Positions 24,004 to 33,393 of a DNA stretch of 33,403 nt are shown piece by piece. Made by a program: the position numbers and the translations under genes. Every line of letters begins with the position of its first letter. Position 1 is the stretch's first letter. A model generated the notes under the pieces. It did not search any database. It saw only the letters and a program-made list of their open reading frames with translations, and was not told where the DNA came from. This DNA comes from Apostichopus parvimensis (Eukaryota > Echinodermata > Holothuroidea > Aspidochirotida > Stichopodidae): positions 63,079 to 96,481 of the forward strand of contig KN883930.1 in the NCBI GenBank assembly GCA_000934455.1, read 5' to 3'.

Positions 24004-24654
24004 TACTAAAAGGCATATATACCGTTGACCTTTAATGGTGTCTCAAAGAGGAAGGTACTTGTTTTCAAATCGAGATATTCAGACAGGCGTGAGTTTCCTT
24101 TATACTGTTTCAGTCAGGCTAACCTGCATTGAACCACTGAAAGTACAGCACTGTGACATCTTTAGTGTCGTTATTGGTAAACATTAGGAATGGATAGAGT
24201 TTCTGTTCACTGTTTACATTTCACTATACTATTACACGAGTTCCCTTTTTTGGACAGAAGGCATGACGTTGATTTTTCGGTCATTCGAAGTATAAGCATG
24301 CATTTCTTATCCCGTTATTATTCGAAACTCTTCAGCTGTAGCCCTCGGTTTGCGTAAACATGGATAATTTTCTATGTACAGTACTTGGTTTTTCTGTCAC
24401 ATGTCTGTTGTATGTGTGTGTGCACTTTTCCGTAAATACCTAAACCAATTGGTAGTCCCGAAATACAGCACGTTGATAAATAGTGACAGAAGTCGTGTGT
24501 AAGAGGCTATTAATGCATTTTGCAGTGGCTACAGTGTTACGGGCATACAACTGTTGAGAGCTACAATATATTCTTAGTTTTGGAGACAAGGTAACTGAGC
24601 GCTGTGATAGAATGTCAGTACTAAGGTACGAAAAAGGTTGGGGAATGCTAGTTG

Positions 24655-24930
24655 CTCTTAATGGGGGGGGGGGGTGAGATTGAGAAGTGAAGTCTGATTA
24701 GGGTAGGGGTGGGAGGGACAGTGGGAGGTGGGGGGGGACAGTGGTAACTGGTGTGGGTACAACAAGGAAGACTTCATTTGTTCATGGGGTAACTGGTACA
24801 AGGTATTAACTGTACACTCAATTGAATGTAACATTGCAGTCCTTACACAAATCAGTTGGGTATGTACATACACTTTCAGTTGAGAATGATTGCAATGTGG
24901 GTTGGAGGGGGGGGGGGATAGGTTGGGTAG
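24655..24930 (+). repeat. G-tract-rich segment upstream of the FCHO exon
   Basis: Runs of 12 G (24663-24674), 8 G (24730-24737) and 11 G (24907-24917), with several GGG/GGGG groups between. On the complement this yields a Pro-rich frame that is only a consequence of the C runs. The spacing of G-runs at 24700-24740 would allow a G-quadruplex. Confidence 0.7.
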
Positions 24931-25040
24931 GGTTGGTGTTGCCTGGACATGTGGGAACAAATCTACATTATTGTGAATTGAATATGTAGAACAGAGATAC
25001 AGTATGATACATCACTTAAACATTGTTCCTGTAATAAGCG

Positions 25041-25060
25041 TTCTTTCTTTCTTTCTTTTT
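25041..25060 (+). repeat. CTTT microsatellite acting as polypyrimidine tract
   Basis: Repeated TTTC units just upstream of the TTCTAG acceptor at 25080. Its placement makes it the polypyrimidine tract of the first recognised FCHO exon. Confidence 0.7.
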
Positions 25061-25080
25061 CTATTTTCTCTTGCTTCTAG

Positions 25081-25172
25081 GGGGAGAAGAACCAAGGTTT
25101 TGGCTGCCTTTACCATAATATGAAACATGGTCAAACGTCCACCAAGGAGTTGGCTGAATTCATAAGAGAAAG
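25081..25172 (+). CDS. FCHO2: FCHO F-BAR protein, coding exon with GEKN motif (partial gene)
   Basis: Internal coding exon of an FCHO1/2-type protein. These proteins bind PI(4,5)P2-rich plasma membrane through a dimeric F-BAR domain and help start clathrin-coated pits with Eps15, intersectin and AP-2. The exon opens in phase 0 with GEKNQGF, then LYHNMKHGQ and [12 protein letters not shown], which matches the start of vertebrate FCHO1/FCHO2 nearly residue for residue. A pyrimidine-rich tract and TTCTAG acceptor precede it, and a GTACGT donor follows at 25173. It is 92 nt long and ends two bases into an Arg codon. In vertebrates a short piece ending in Phe-Trp precedes GEKN; I did not find that piece here, so the start codon lies in an exon I cannot identify with confidence. 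The assignment to the FCHO family is firm; the choice between FCHO1 and FCHO2 is not, and a single invertebrate gene is likely. Confidence 0.93.
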
Positions 25173-25444
25173 GTACGTACTGTATGAAGTGCTACAGTTA
25201 ATAGAGACTACATCCGTTAAGCAACCAAATACTAGGAAGCATTAGTTCGAAACATAATTCACATGTAACCCCATTTGTTCAAGGTGCTCTTTAGATCCTC
25301 ACCCTCTTCCTTTTTGGAACTGTCCCGACTTAAAAAACTTGGTTTGATCCTCAGTGATACAATTTAAAGTTTCTGAGGCTCCTCACTATATAATATGTCA
25401 ACTAATTGGTTAATTAGGGATCTAGGATTAATTAGTGGACGTGA

Positions 25445-25657
25445 CGTTGTTCGTTTAACAGTCACAAGTACAGGTATGCCGTGTACCCTCAAGTGGATTC
25501 TTCTAAGGGAGTTGAGAAAATGGATAATTATGTGGACACTTCTAAATCTTCATCCGGATGCCACGTCCCCGAGTCCAGCTACGGACACATCCAGGACAAC
25601 GTAAATCCACTAGTCAATAAACAGGCGGTCAGCATGGTAAAATCCTACTTGTTTTGA
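25445..25657 (+). pseudogene. Possible stranded terminal exon of a receptor-like tail, with polyadenylation signal
   Basis: A 70-codon frame closed by TGA at 25655-25657, lying between the first two recognised FCHO exons on the same strand. It has no early start codon. A pyrimidine-rich acceptor-like TTTAACAG ends at 25461, which would make the coding part start at 25462. The peptide is hydrophilic, rich in Ser and Lys, with spaced tyrosine motifs: YRYAVYPQVD, then MDNYVDTSKSSSG, then ESSYGHIQDNVNPL, and it ends in SYLF. AATAAA follows at 25688-25693, 31 bases after the stop. The composition resembles the cytoplasmic tail of a signalling receptor, but I do not recognise the family. It may be a relic of a duplicated or retroposed gene, an alternative 3' end of FCHO transcripts, or a chance frame. 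Confidence 0.35.
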
Positions 25658-25687
25658 GTTGAACCCCAGGGACCTTTGAATTTTATC

Positions 25688-25693
25688 AATAAA
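25688..25693 (+). promoter_or_regulatory. Polyadenylation signal AATAAA after the stranded frame
   Basis: Canonical AATAAA 31 bases downstream of the TGA at 25655. Such hexamers are common in AT-rich DNA; the position is what makes it worth noting. Confidence 0.3.
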
Positions 25694-25699
25694 TGAAAA

Positions 25700-27601
25700 C
25701 CCTAGCCCGGTACCTTCTTTTGTTTATGAGGCTCTACCCGAATAGACCGATTTCGGTAATTGCACTCGAGCAGAGAGATATGACTTCCTATCGCCAGACG
25801 AGATTTGAAGCAACCTAAGTCGGTAGCCAGATACGACTGTGGCCCCGATATGTCATGTCACAGCCTGTCACCGATGCAATCAAGGAAGTCCCAAGTGCCC
25901 ATTCCAAAATGGTAATTGGAAGGCAGGTTGGTAGATGGGAAGGATACACAGTGGTTCCGAGTACCCTAATCGGATGGAACTGTTTAAGCACTTCCGGTAG
26001 GAAGCCATGCATATGTTTGCATATATTTGACACTTTCTGTTTCTTGGTAAAAATACGCTTCAAACGGTGGGACAAAAATATCAGATACGTGTTTTGTTGT
26101 TTCAAGTAAGTGTGCAAGTAATTTATCCTACTTAAATAAGTCAAAGTCGAATAAAAAAGTCAAATAATACTCGACATGTCTTGTAAAATTATGAGTTGAT
26201 GATAAATACCCCCGTCGAAGCTTATGTGTATGAGTCCAATAAGCCAAGCAAGTCCACGAAAACTTTAAGATTACCCGCTCATCCCATGTCAAACCCCTGA
26301 GGTGCTTTAACATAATTTACCGAGGGGGTCTGTTCCTCCCTGGATCCTGGGGGGGGGGGAGGGGGAGGGATACAAATCGCAGGATCTGATCCACGTTTAC
26401 AAATAAGCTGTATAAATTCATTCACAAGCTGAAACCTCACTCTCTGTAGGAAGCTGATATCATGGAACAGACCTTTGATGTACATGTGTAATCCTTGTTG
26501 AATCCTATTAAAAGTAATGTCCTTGGAAAGAGGCTACCTTAGGTACATCCATAGTTCAACTGGCTTTGTGCTGCATGAAGACCGATATCCTGAACAGAAT
26601 TCCTTCATCTTTATCTCTCTCGTTTCATGGTCGGAATACTGAGCTATAAAGGGGAAAAGGAGTGGATTAGTGTTGCCATGTCTACAGGAAGGAAATTCAT
26701 AAGATTTTGTAAAATATGGTGAAAGCATGAACCTGTTTTGTCGATCGGAAGATGCATATAAGTGGCAGTTAGCGTTAGATGTCAATGACAAATGTATGTG
26801 GTGAAGTGGTAATGAAAAGAAAATCATGATATAAAATTTTTGCTTGGCTGAATGCCAAGTTAAATGTCTTTCAAACAATCTTTCATTTATTAACTTCTGT
26901 GAATGGCCTTTGGGATGTCTAACTGAGTCAATATATGCTATTACATGAGACCAAGATTGGATCCACTGATGTTATCTGTCCTAATGTTCTCTACAGGGTG
27001 TAATAAAACATTGATCAGAACAGGATTAAACCTTTATTTTTTCATATTTTTTCTGCTTTGGCTGTTATTGCCATTGGAGCGTCGTCCACGGGAAGGGAAA
27101 GTAAAGAAAGGAATCAATGCAGCCGACTTTGAGCTCAAATTTGAGACCAACTGGTCCTTTTCTGACTGATTCAGCATAAAGGTGGGATTCTGGATCTGAT
27201 TCAGAATTCAGATAATTCTGGTGTAAATAATGTTCACTTTATGACCTGATCCAGGGTCTTATATAAAAATGCCAAAATTGAAAAAAGAAAAAAATAGTAG
27301 GCCCTACCAAAGCAAGAAGAAGGAGAAGAAGAAAAACTAAAACGTATCTGTAATACAGACATTAGTATTTTATAGCTATGAGCTGCTTTTTAAAATTTTG
27401 ACATGAAGAACAAAACATTTTCCACAAACTACCACTCTTTCTTTCACACAGAATGTTTATGATGACTAAGTGTGATAGATTATGAATTATTGTAGAAGTT
27501 GTTTATCTGTTCTGATCTGATATGAATGAAGAAATCTGTATCATTTTTGTAGCCGGTTGTTTCCTTTACAACATATTTTGCTTTTGTGATTTTTCTTGCA
27601 G
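25700..27601 (+). other. Remainder of FCHO intron after the GEKN exon
   Basis: No FCHO-like sequence. The part at 25700-26500 has higher CpG content than typical here and frames on both strands of 60-110 codons with no recognisable family. It may be the 3' remainder of whatever inserted the frame at 25445. It contains a G11 run at 26349-26359. Confidence 0.5.
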
Positions 27602-27676
27602 AGCTCTAGTGGAGGAGACTTATTCCAAGAACATCACTAAACTCTCCAAGACTGCCAGTAACAGTACTAATGTGGG
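27602..27676 (+). CDS. FCHO2: FCHO F-BAR protein, second recognised coding exon
   Basis: Second recognised FCHO exon, 75 nt. It completes the split Arg codon from the previous exon and reads ALVEETYSKNITKLSKTASN, then STNVG. This is helix 2 of the F-BAR domain; vertebrate proteins have ATIEE(A/T)YS followed by KLxKxASN at the same place. The acceptor is a T-rich tract ending TTGCAG at 27601. The donor GTAAGG begins at 27677, leaving two bases of a Gly codon to be completed by the next exon. Retention beyond this donor gives a stop at once, because the frame reads GTG GGG TAA. The last few exon bases and the donor are also the first copy of a long tandem repeat that fills the beginning of the intron, so the real splice site is followed by many near-identical decoys. 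Confidence 0.93.
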
Positions 27677-28507
27677 GTAAGGTTTCACAACATATGTAAT
27701 CATGTGGGGTAAGGTTTCACAACATATGTACTGTAATCATGTGGGGTAAGGTTTACATATGTAATCATGTGGGGGTAAGGTTTCACAACATATCTACTCA
27801 TGTGGGGCTAAGGTTTCACAGCTTATGTACTTATATGGGGGGTAAGGTTTCACCACATATGTATGTCGGGTAAGGTTTCACAACATCTGTAATCATGTGG
27901 GGGTAAGGTTTAACAACATATGTAATCATGTGGGGGTAAGGTTACACAACATATGTAATCATGTGGTGTAAGGTTTCACAACATATGTAATCATGTTGGG
28001 TAAGGTTTCACAACATATCTACTAATGTGGGGTAAGGTTTCACAACATCTACTCATGTGGGGGTAAGGTTTTACAACATGTGTACTCATGTGGTGTAAGG
28101 TTTCACAACATATGTAATCATGTTGGGTAAGGTTTCACAACATATCTACTAATGTGGGGTAAGGTTTCACAACATATCTACTCATGTGGGGGTAAGGTTT
28201 TACAACATATGTACTCATGTGGGTAAGGTTTCACAACATATGTAATCATTGGGGGTAAGGTTTCACAGCATATCTACTCATGTGGGGTAAGGTTTCACGA
28301 CATATCTACTCATGTGGGGGTAAGGTTTCAAAACATATCTACTCATGTGGGGGTAAGGTTTCACAACATATGTACTCATGTGGGGTAAGGTTTCACAACA
28401 TATGTAATCATTTGGGGTAAGGTTTCACAATTTATCTACTCATGTGGGGTAAAGGTTTCACAGCTTATATAGTCATGTGTGGTAGGGTTTCACAGCTTAT
28501 ACACTCA
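27671..28507 (+). repeat. Minisatellite made of duplicated 5' splice sites (about 26 units of 32-33 bp)
   Basis: About 26 tandem units with consensus TGTGGGGTAAGGTTTCACAA followed by CATATGTAATCA or CATATCTACTCA. The first unit spans the end of the FCHO exon and its real donor (exon end 27676, GT at 27677-27678). GTAAGG is intact in 23 of 26 units; the fifth unit has GCTAAGG, the 25th GTAAAGG and the 26th GTAGGG. Units 10-13 and 14-17 repeat each other in order (starts 27962 and 28089), a higher-order duplication of about 127 bp. The array decays at its 3' end. Confidence 0.95.
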
Positions 28508-28735
28508 TGTTTAGTTTAGGTTTGTTTAGAGACCCAAGGATCAGGAAGCCTTACAGTAGCTTATTTGAGGCCCTATCCGTGTTAGATCGAGGTATGGTAA
28601 GGTTCATAGCTTATCTACTCATGTGAGGTAAGGGGGCAAGGTTTCACAACATATCTACTATTGTCGGATAATCTATCTACTATTGTGGGGTAGGGTTTTA
28701 CAGTTTATCTACTAGTGTGGGGTAAGCTTTCAACA
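28508..28735 (+). repeat. Degenerate 3' edge of the splice-site minisatellite
   Basis: Decayed units continue after the main array, interrupted by about 75 bases of unrelated sequence (28525-28590). Recognisable pieces include GGTAAGGTTCATAGCTTATC, GAGGTAAGGGGGCAAGGTTT, GGGGTAGGGTTTTACAG and GTGGGGTAAGCTTTC. The pattern fits older copies at the margin of an expanding tandem array. Confidence 0.75.
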
Positions 28736-29821
28736 CTTCTTTCATTGTCACCCAGTTCACGTTTAAAGGAATATGTTGTATTTGAAATAATTCTATCCCC
28801 AGGCAGAGGTTATGTTTCGTTCTTATTTAGTATGAATGGGAAGAGTATTAACAGAGCCAATATCTTTGTCATCTTTGCTTCTGGAATCTAACAACCGTCA
28901 AAACTGACTGATGTCGTTGATGTGCTGTTTCTGTTTTGATATACTGCTTTAAGTTACCCTTTAGTGATGTCACTAAAAGCATCAGAGGCCTATCAATCAA
29001 ATTAGGCAAGGAATACCTAATGAAGCACAAAGCTCATTACAAATAAAAACCAACACCTCAAAGGAATCTTAGGGGAATGAATGGAAAGCCAAGACTTTCA
29101 CAGTCTCTAATAAACCATCTACGATGCATTTTTGCAACTTTTTTGACAAGAACAAAGTTATGTTGTTGAATTTGGGTACAGTGTTATAGTTTGTACGAAG
29201 TGTAAAGAAGCAATGTTTGACATACTTGACCTGTAAACCCACCTCGACTGTACAGTCTCTGTTCATTCAACAAGGTATGTGATGCATTTCAAAAATCTAA
29301 GAGCTTAAAAAGTGAAATAAGGGTGTTCCACATTCAATCTGCAACTCTTTAGTTGAGTGGGTGAAAGTATTCTAAAAGAATACATGAATGAATAAATAAA
29401 CAAATTTTGTATGGAAAATACTCTAGCACTGTACTCAGTGATGGAGGTAGGTCCCTTTCCTTTTCCTGTCATGAATTTAAACAGAACCAGAAAAAGTTTT
29501 TTTAAACAGAAAAAGTTTCCATAGTGTTAGATATTCTCTGCAGTCTGCAGAGCCCTGCATATTGTCCTTTGTAAAGGAGATGTTCTCAGATTCTGCATCA
29601 GTGACAGAAAGACTCCTTTAGTGGCAAGTTAACCTTTTAGATGTAACAAATTGGTTCATATACAGTGTTATGTTTTTTTTACCTTTCTGACATTTTTAAA
29701 AAAAAATTTTTTTATGTTTATAACTTTTGAATTCTGTTTGCATGCTCTGCTAGCTCATGAAAGTGTGGGGTATAATTAATTGGTGTTATTTCACAAATTT
29801 TCTCAACTTTGAACTATTCAG
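28736..29821 (+). other. Remainder of FCHO intron after the minisatellite
   Basis: Unique AT-rich intron ending in the acceptor at 29821. Nothing further seen. Confidence 0.6.
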
Positions 29822-29963
29822 CACCTTTGCCCCTCTCTGGCAAGTGATAAAGAAAGCAACGGAGAGGTTAGCAGATTCTCACCTCAAGCTGGCCACGAAA
29901 CTACACGAAGTCCTGAAAGAGGTACAGAAATATGGAGAGGACCAACACAAGAAACACAAAGTG
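29822..29963 (+). CDS. FCHO2: FCHO F-BAR protein, third recognised coding exon
   Basis: Third recognised FCHO exon. It finishes the Gly codon and reads GTFAPLWQVIKKATERLADS, then HLKLATKLHEVLKEVQKYGE and DQHKKHKV. GTFAP-W and the L-EVQKYGE motif followed by basic residues are F-BAR core features, placed exactly where vertebrate FCHO has them; the Lys/His-rich end lies on the membrane-binding face. The acceptor is TATTCAG at 29821. I place the donor at GTAAAT (29964), giving 142 nt in phase 0. A donor at GTGGTA three bases earlier is possible and would drop the final Val. The frame runs open to a stop at 30000-30002, but family homology ends at the donor. The three exons join to 309 nt (103 codons), roughly the first third of an F-BAR domain. 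Later exons (rest of the F-BAR, linker, mu-homology domain) are beyond the window. Confidence 0.92.
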
Positions 29964-30141
29964 GTAAATATTAATATCGCTGATAAAACTGCACCAGAAT
30001 GATAGGCCCATGACCCATGCTCTTCCCGAGAGGGCCGGGTCACGACCCTGCAAAACAATCACCCCTCAGAATCAATGGTCAGAATGCATGAAAGTTAGCT
30101 TGAACTTATGGACTTGATGATAAAAAGGAGATTACTCTTAT

Positions 30142-30300
30142 ATTTACTTCACTCCTCTCTTACCTGTCTCCTACCACACTAATGCACCTTTCCTAGTCTA
30201 CCAAGACGCCACTGGTATAATTTTTGCACTGCGCCCCTGGTGACCCCTCCTAAGGGTCAGCGCACACTAACTCTTCATTCCGAATTTACCATTCCTAAGT
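30142..30300 (+). repeat. Dispersed repeat R2, copy 2
   Basis: TTTACTTCACTCCTCTCTTA then CCTGTCTCC, GCACTGCGCCCC and TTTACCATTC, in the same order as the copy at 17669-17826. It lies in the FCHO intron after the third recognised exon. Confidence 0.65.
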
Positions 30301-31402
30301 CAATGGAAGTCATCAAGCTCTGAAAAATGTAGATAGAGTTGTTTTGATGGCTCCAGAAATGTTTTTGCGACCTACTTTTGGCTCATACCCCATGGTTTGT
30401 AGATAGTCATCCTAGTTTTACATGTCACTGGGGAGAGGGAAGTAATGTGGAGCGTCGGTTGTGTCAAACATTCTTCCCCCTCCAGTCAGGTTTTTCTGTT
30501 TTTTGGCCGTGGCAGAGTCATACCCTTCCAGATGTAACTGGCAACTGTCTCCTAGGACATATCCCCTCGCTGAAAACTTCTTTTTTGAAATCGATATTTT
30601 TCTAATAGTACTCTGATATAGTCACTTGTTGCCAGCTAAAGTAAACAACCCAAAATGCAAACTATTTGATTGCCATTTTGGGCAGATAGAATTGGAAGAT
30701 TTTAACATTTTCACAAAAACACATTGTTTGTTTTTCTGTTCGTTTTTTTATAAGAAAAAAAAGCACTTTCAGTTTTAAAATGTTACTGTTTGCTTTGGCG
30801 ATGTTTGCTTTCAGTCGACAAATAAACTTAGAAAGGAAAGTTTTTTTGTTCACCTTTTTTCCAATGAAGCTTTAAAACTTGTCTCGTTTCGGCCTAAAGG
30901 CAGTGTCCTTCCGTGCTGCTCTGTAAGAATATTTTGTGTACACATATGCATAAAATGACAGCTATTAATATCTCATAACAGCCGTCTGGAAATAGATGGT
31001 ACACCCTCGAGAGATCTTGAGCGGCTCTGCCACGGCAAAAAATTTGATGGATTTTGAAGTGCAACGCATATATGCACATAATCTCGTCTTGTCGTTACTC
31101 TGGGCTTTTAGAGCTGCTTTTTACAAATTCCAGAAATGTCAGGTAGCTTTCACAGATTGCAAGAATCTTTGGCTGTGTCGCCTAAAGGTACGGCCTTTTC
31201 ATTTTGTGAAGTTGAAGTACAAAAGAAGTCAAACACAAGCGTCCGTTTTGTCCTGTGGGTTTCTTGTCCGTTCATTTCTTTGGTAAAGAATGTATTATAC
31301 TTGAGGATTCCTCAGTATTTTATTCTGCCCACTTGCAAACAACAGTTTATTCAGTTGTAGAGTCCTCAGAATCCTCCTTTAAGTCTGCACGTCTCAGTTT
31401 AT

Positions 31403-31471
31403 CTTTTTTTAATTTTTTTTTTAATTTAATTTAATTTAATTTAATTTTTTAATTTATTTTTTAATTTTTTA
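31403..31471 (+). repeat. TTTAA microsatellite
   Basis: T-runs and TTTAA/TTTAAT units fill this stretch of the FCHO intron. Confidence 0.85.
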
Positions 31472-32902
31472 TGTTTTGGAAATGGTCATGTTACTTGAAC
31501 TGGTCCTCATGCAGTCTGTAAGTTTAGGAGTTCCATCTACGGGATTATTTTGTACACGCATTCTTGCACTTTTCGTCTTGCTGTGTTGTGCTCACACTAA
31601 TAAAGGCCTCTTGTTTCTTTCGTTTTTTATCAGACTAAGTATTATTCAATAAGTATAATGCATTGAACCCATTTAAAGTGCTTACGGTCAAGTGGCCTTC
31701 GCAGTGACCCCTTGTGAAGGATGTGCTAACATCCTGATCTTGGAGGTAATTGTTTTTTTTTCTGGCTAACGGTCACTTTACCATGTAGCTAATGAACAAA
31801 TCTCTTCACTGTTATTAAGCAAAGTTATTACTACAGTCAGGATATCCTGTGTATGGAGTAATCACCATTGATAAATAATTGATCCTTTGTCAGTTCAGAG
31901 CTTATTAATCTGTCCATTGTTTAATAGAGATAAGCTGCATTTTCAAAGATTACCTGCTAGTACGGAAGTTACAGCCCCCCCCTCTCCACCCCCCCTTGTG
32001 CATTTACCCACCCCATGTGTTTTAGTTGATCTCAGAACCTTTCAAACAGTCGCAATCTGTTTAATTTCATTTTGCAATCAGTATTTTGGTTACTAGCATG
32101 ATTGTTCTCATGATATAGAGCTGTGTTTGATAGTTTGCCAAACAATATTAATAATACAGAACGGTCTGAAAGCTCTCCAAGAGGGGGGGGGGAGTACATT
32201 TTCTTACCCTTTAGTACCACCACCTCCCCCTTCCACCTCTCCTTAACTGTGTTTCAGCTCGATCGGCATGTAGATCATAAAAAGATGTAAATCATTTATG
32301 TCCTACCCAAACCTACTCAAGTTGGCTCAATGCCGAGATATCTGTCCAAATTAACCTAGTTAGCCAGCATGGGCTTTCTTTAGTGAGAACAATATATAAA
32401 TCATTGTTAGTTTATCTTTGAATAGAAAAACTCAAGAAGACTGTAGTATTGTTTTTTATTAATATCTGATATTGTTAATGCTGGCTCTTAACTGGTTCAT
32501 TGTGATATCTCTCGAAACTCGTTCCAAGAGCATTATTTTTGTTCAAGTATGTAATAGAAAGTCATTTTAACAATGTGAAAGTACTTATGAAACAGGATGT
32601 CATAAGCTATTGTTGAACTTGTATAACACTTCAGTAGATAATTAAACAGTAGTTACCTGTTTGCAATACCTGAAAACAAAGACTTCAGTAAAACTTGTTA
32701 CGATAGAAACGCATTGGTTATTTATTGGATCATTTTGTGTATACCATTGTAAGGGGGGTACTTAATCAGCTTACCTCGTTCACTTTCCGTTTTCAAATAA
32801 TGAAGGAGAACTGTGAAGTTTGAAAATATACTTCATATTGATGCATTAGTATGTATATATGTATAGTAGATCCTCCTGCAAGCAGGAACTCGCGAAGAAG
32901 CC

Positions 32903-32932
32903 ATTGATTGATTGATTGATCGATCGATTGAT
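32903..32932 (+). repeat. ATTG microsatellite
   Basis: Tandem ATTG units with two ATCG variants. Confidence 0.9.
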
Positions 32933-33214
32933 ATTTGTGTTACTTCACTTGTGTCATATCTTTGGCGATTCTTGGTGTCTAGGTAGCTGTTTTGATCAAG
33001 TGTTAGTTTTCCTTGCAGTATAAACTTCCGGATAAGGGCAGGTCCAAGCTATTGTATCCCTAGAAGCCAAATTTCAAACTTTACTGAAGCACCCTAAATG
33101 TGGTGTCATGTTAAAGCTGAATTATTGAAGTTTCAGATTTTCATAATTTTTTTGAATTTTTTTGCCTATTCGAACAATTACAGCCGGCTAATTTGCATAT
33201 ATTCAAATTGCAGT

Positions 33215-33393
33215 GTGACGTACGGGACATTTGGAATTCTATTTCCCTGCCAGCAATATGAACTAATTGAATATAAGTTATGTGGGACATGATACACCCT
33301 TCCTTCCAATAATTTTGACATATTATGTTTGGGGGTTCATCAATTAAATATGCTAATTAGCTAGTGTCCAAATACTGATGTCCCGTACGTCAC
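33215..33393. mobile_element. Inverted-repeat element at the window edge
   Basis: GTGACGTACGGGACAT (33215-33230) is repeated as its exact complement at 33378-33393, with 147 bases between. A perfect 16-bp inverted repeat of this composition in AT-rich surroundings marks a small terminal-inverted-repeat element or the inner part of a larger one. The right flank is cut by the window end, so target duplications cannot be judged. Confidence 0.65.

Larger units (their letters stand above)
29964..33214 (+). other. FCHO intron, partial
   Basis: I found no continuation of the F-BAR domain (expected KEEV..TL.AVQ-like sequence) before the window end, so this intron is at least 3.4 kb. It contains repeat R2, a short foldable segment at 30011-30042 (TGACCC with GGGTCA) and two microsatellites. 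A frame of 96 codons at 30996-31286 and another of 74 codons at 31136-31360 overlap and are unrecognised. Confidence 0.6.

Noticed and set aside
23745-24028. Overlapping frames with FFQFLP or EETGRN repeats
   Set aside because: They are translations of the TTTCTTCC/GGAAGAAA octamer array, not proteins.
24658-24960. Pro-rich minus-strand frame of 100 codons
   Set aside because: It results from C runs opposite the G tracts, with no domain and no conservation argument.
26534-26878. 114-codon minus-strand frame in an FCHO intron
   Set aside because: No recognisable family, no supporting splice or polyadenylation context, and biased composition. Chance is the simplest explanation.
27671-28735. 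CRISPR-like array
   Set aside because: Units are contiguous with no unique spacers, in a eukaryotic intron. It is a minisatellite.
29964-30002. Continuation of the FCHO reading frame to the stop at 30000
   Set aside because: Similarity to F-BAR proteins ends at the GTAAAT donor, and the extra residues (VNINIADKTAPE) do not match the family.
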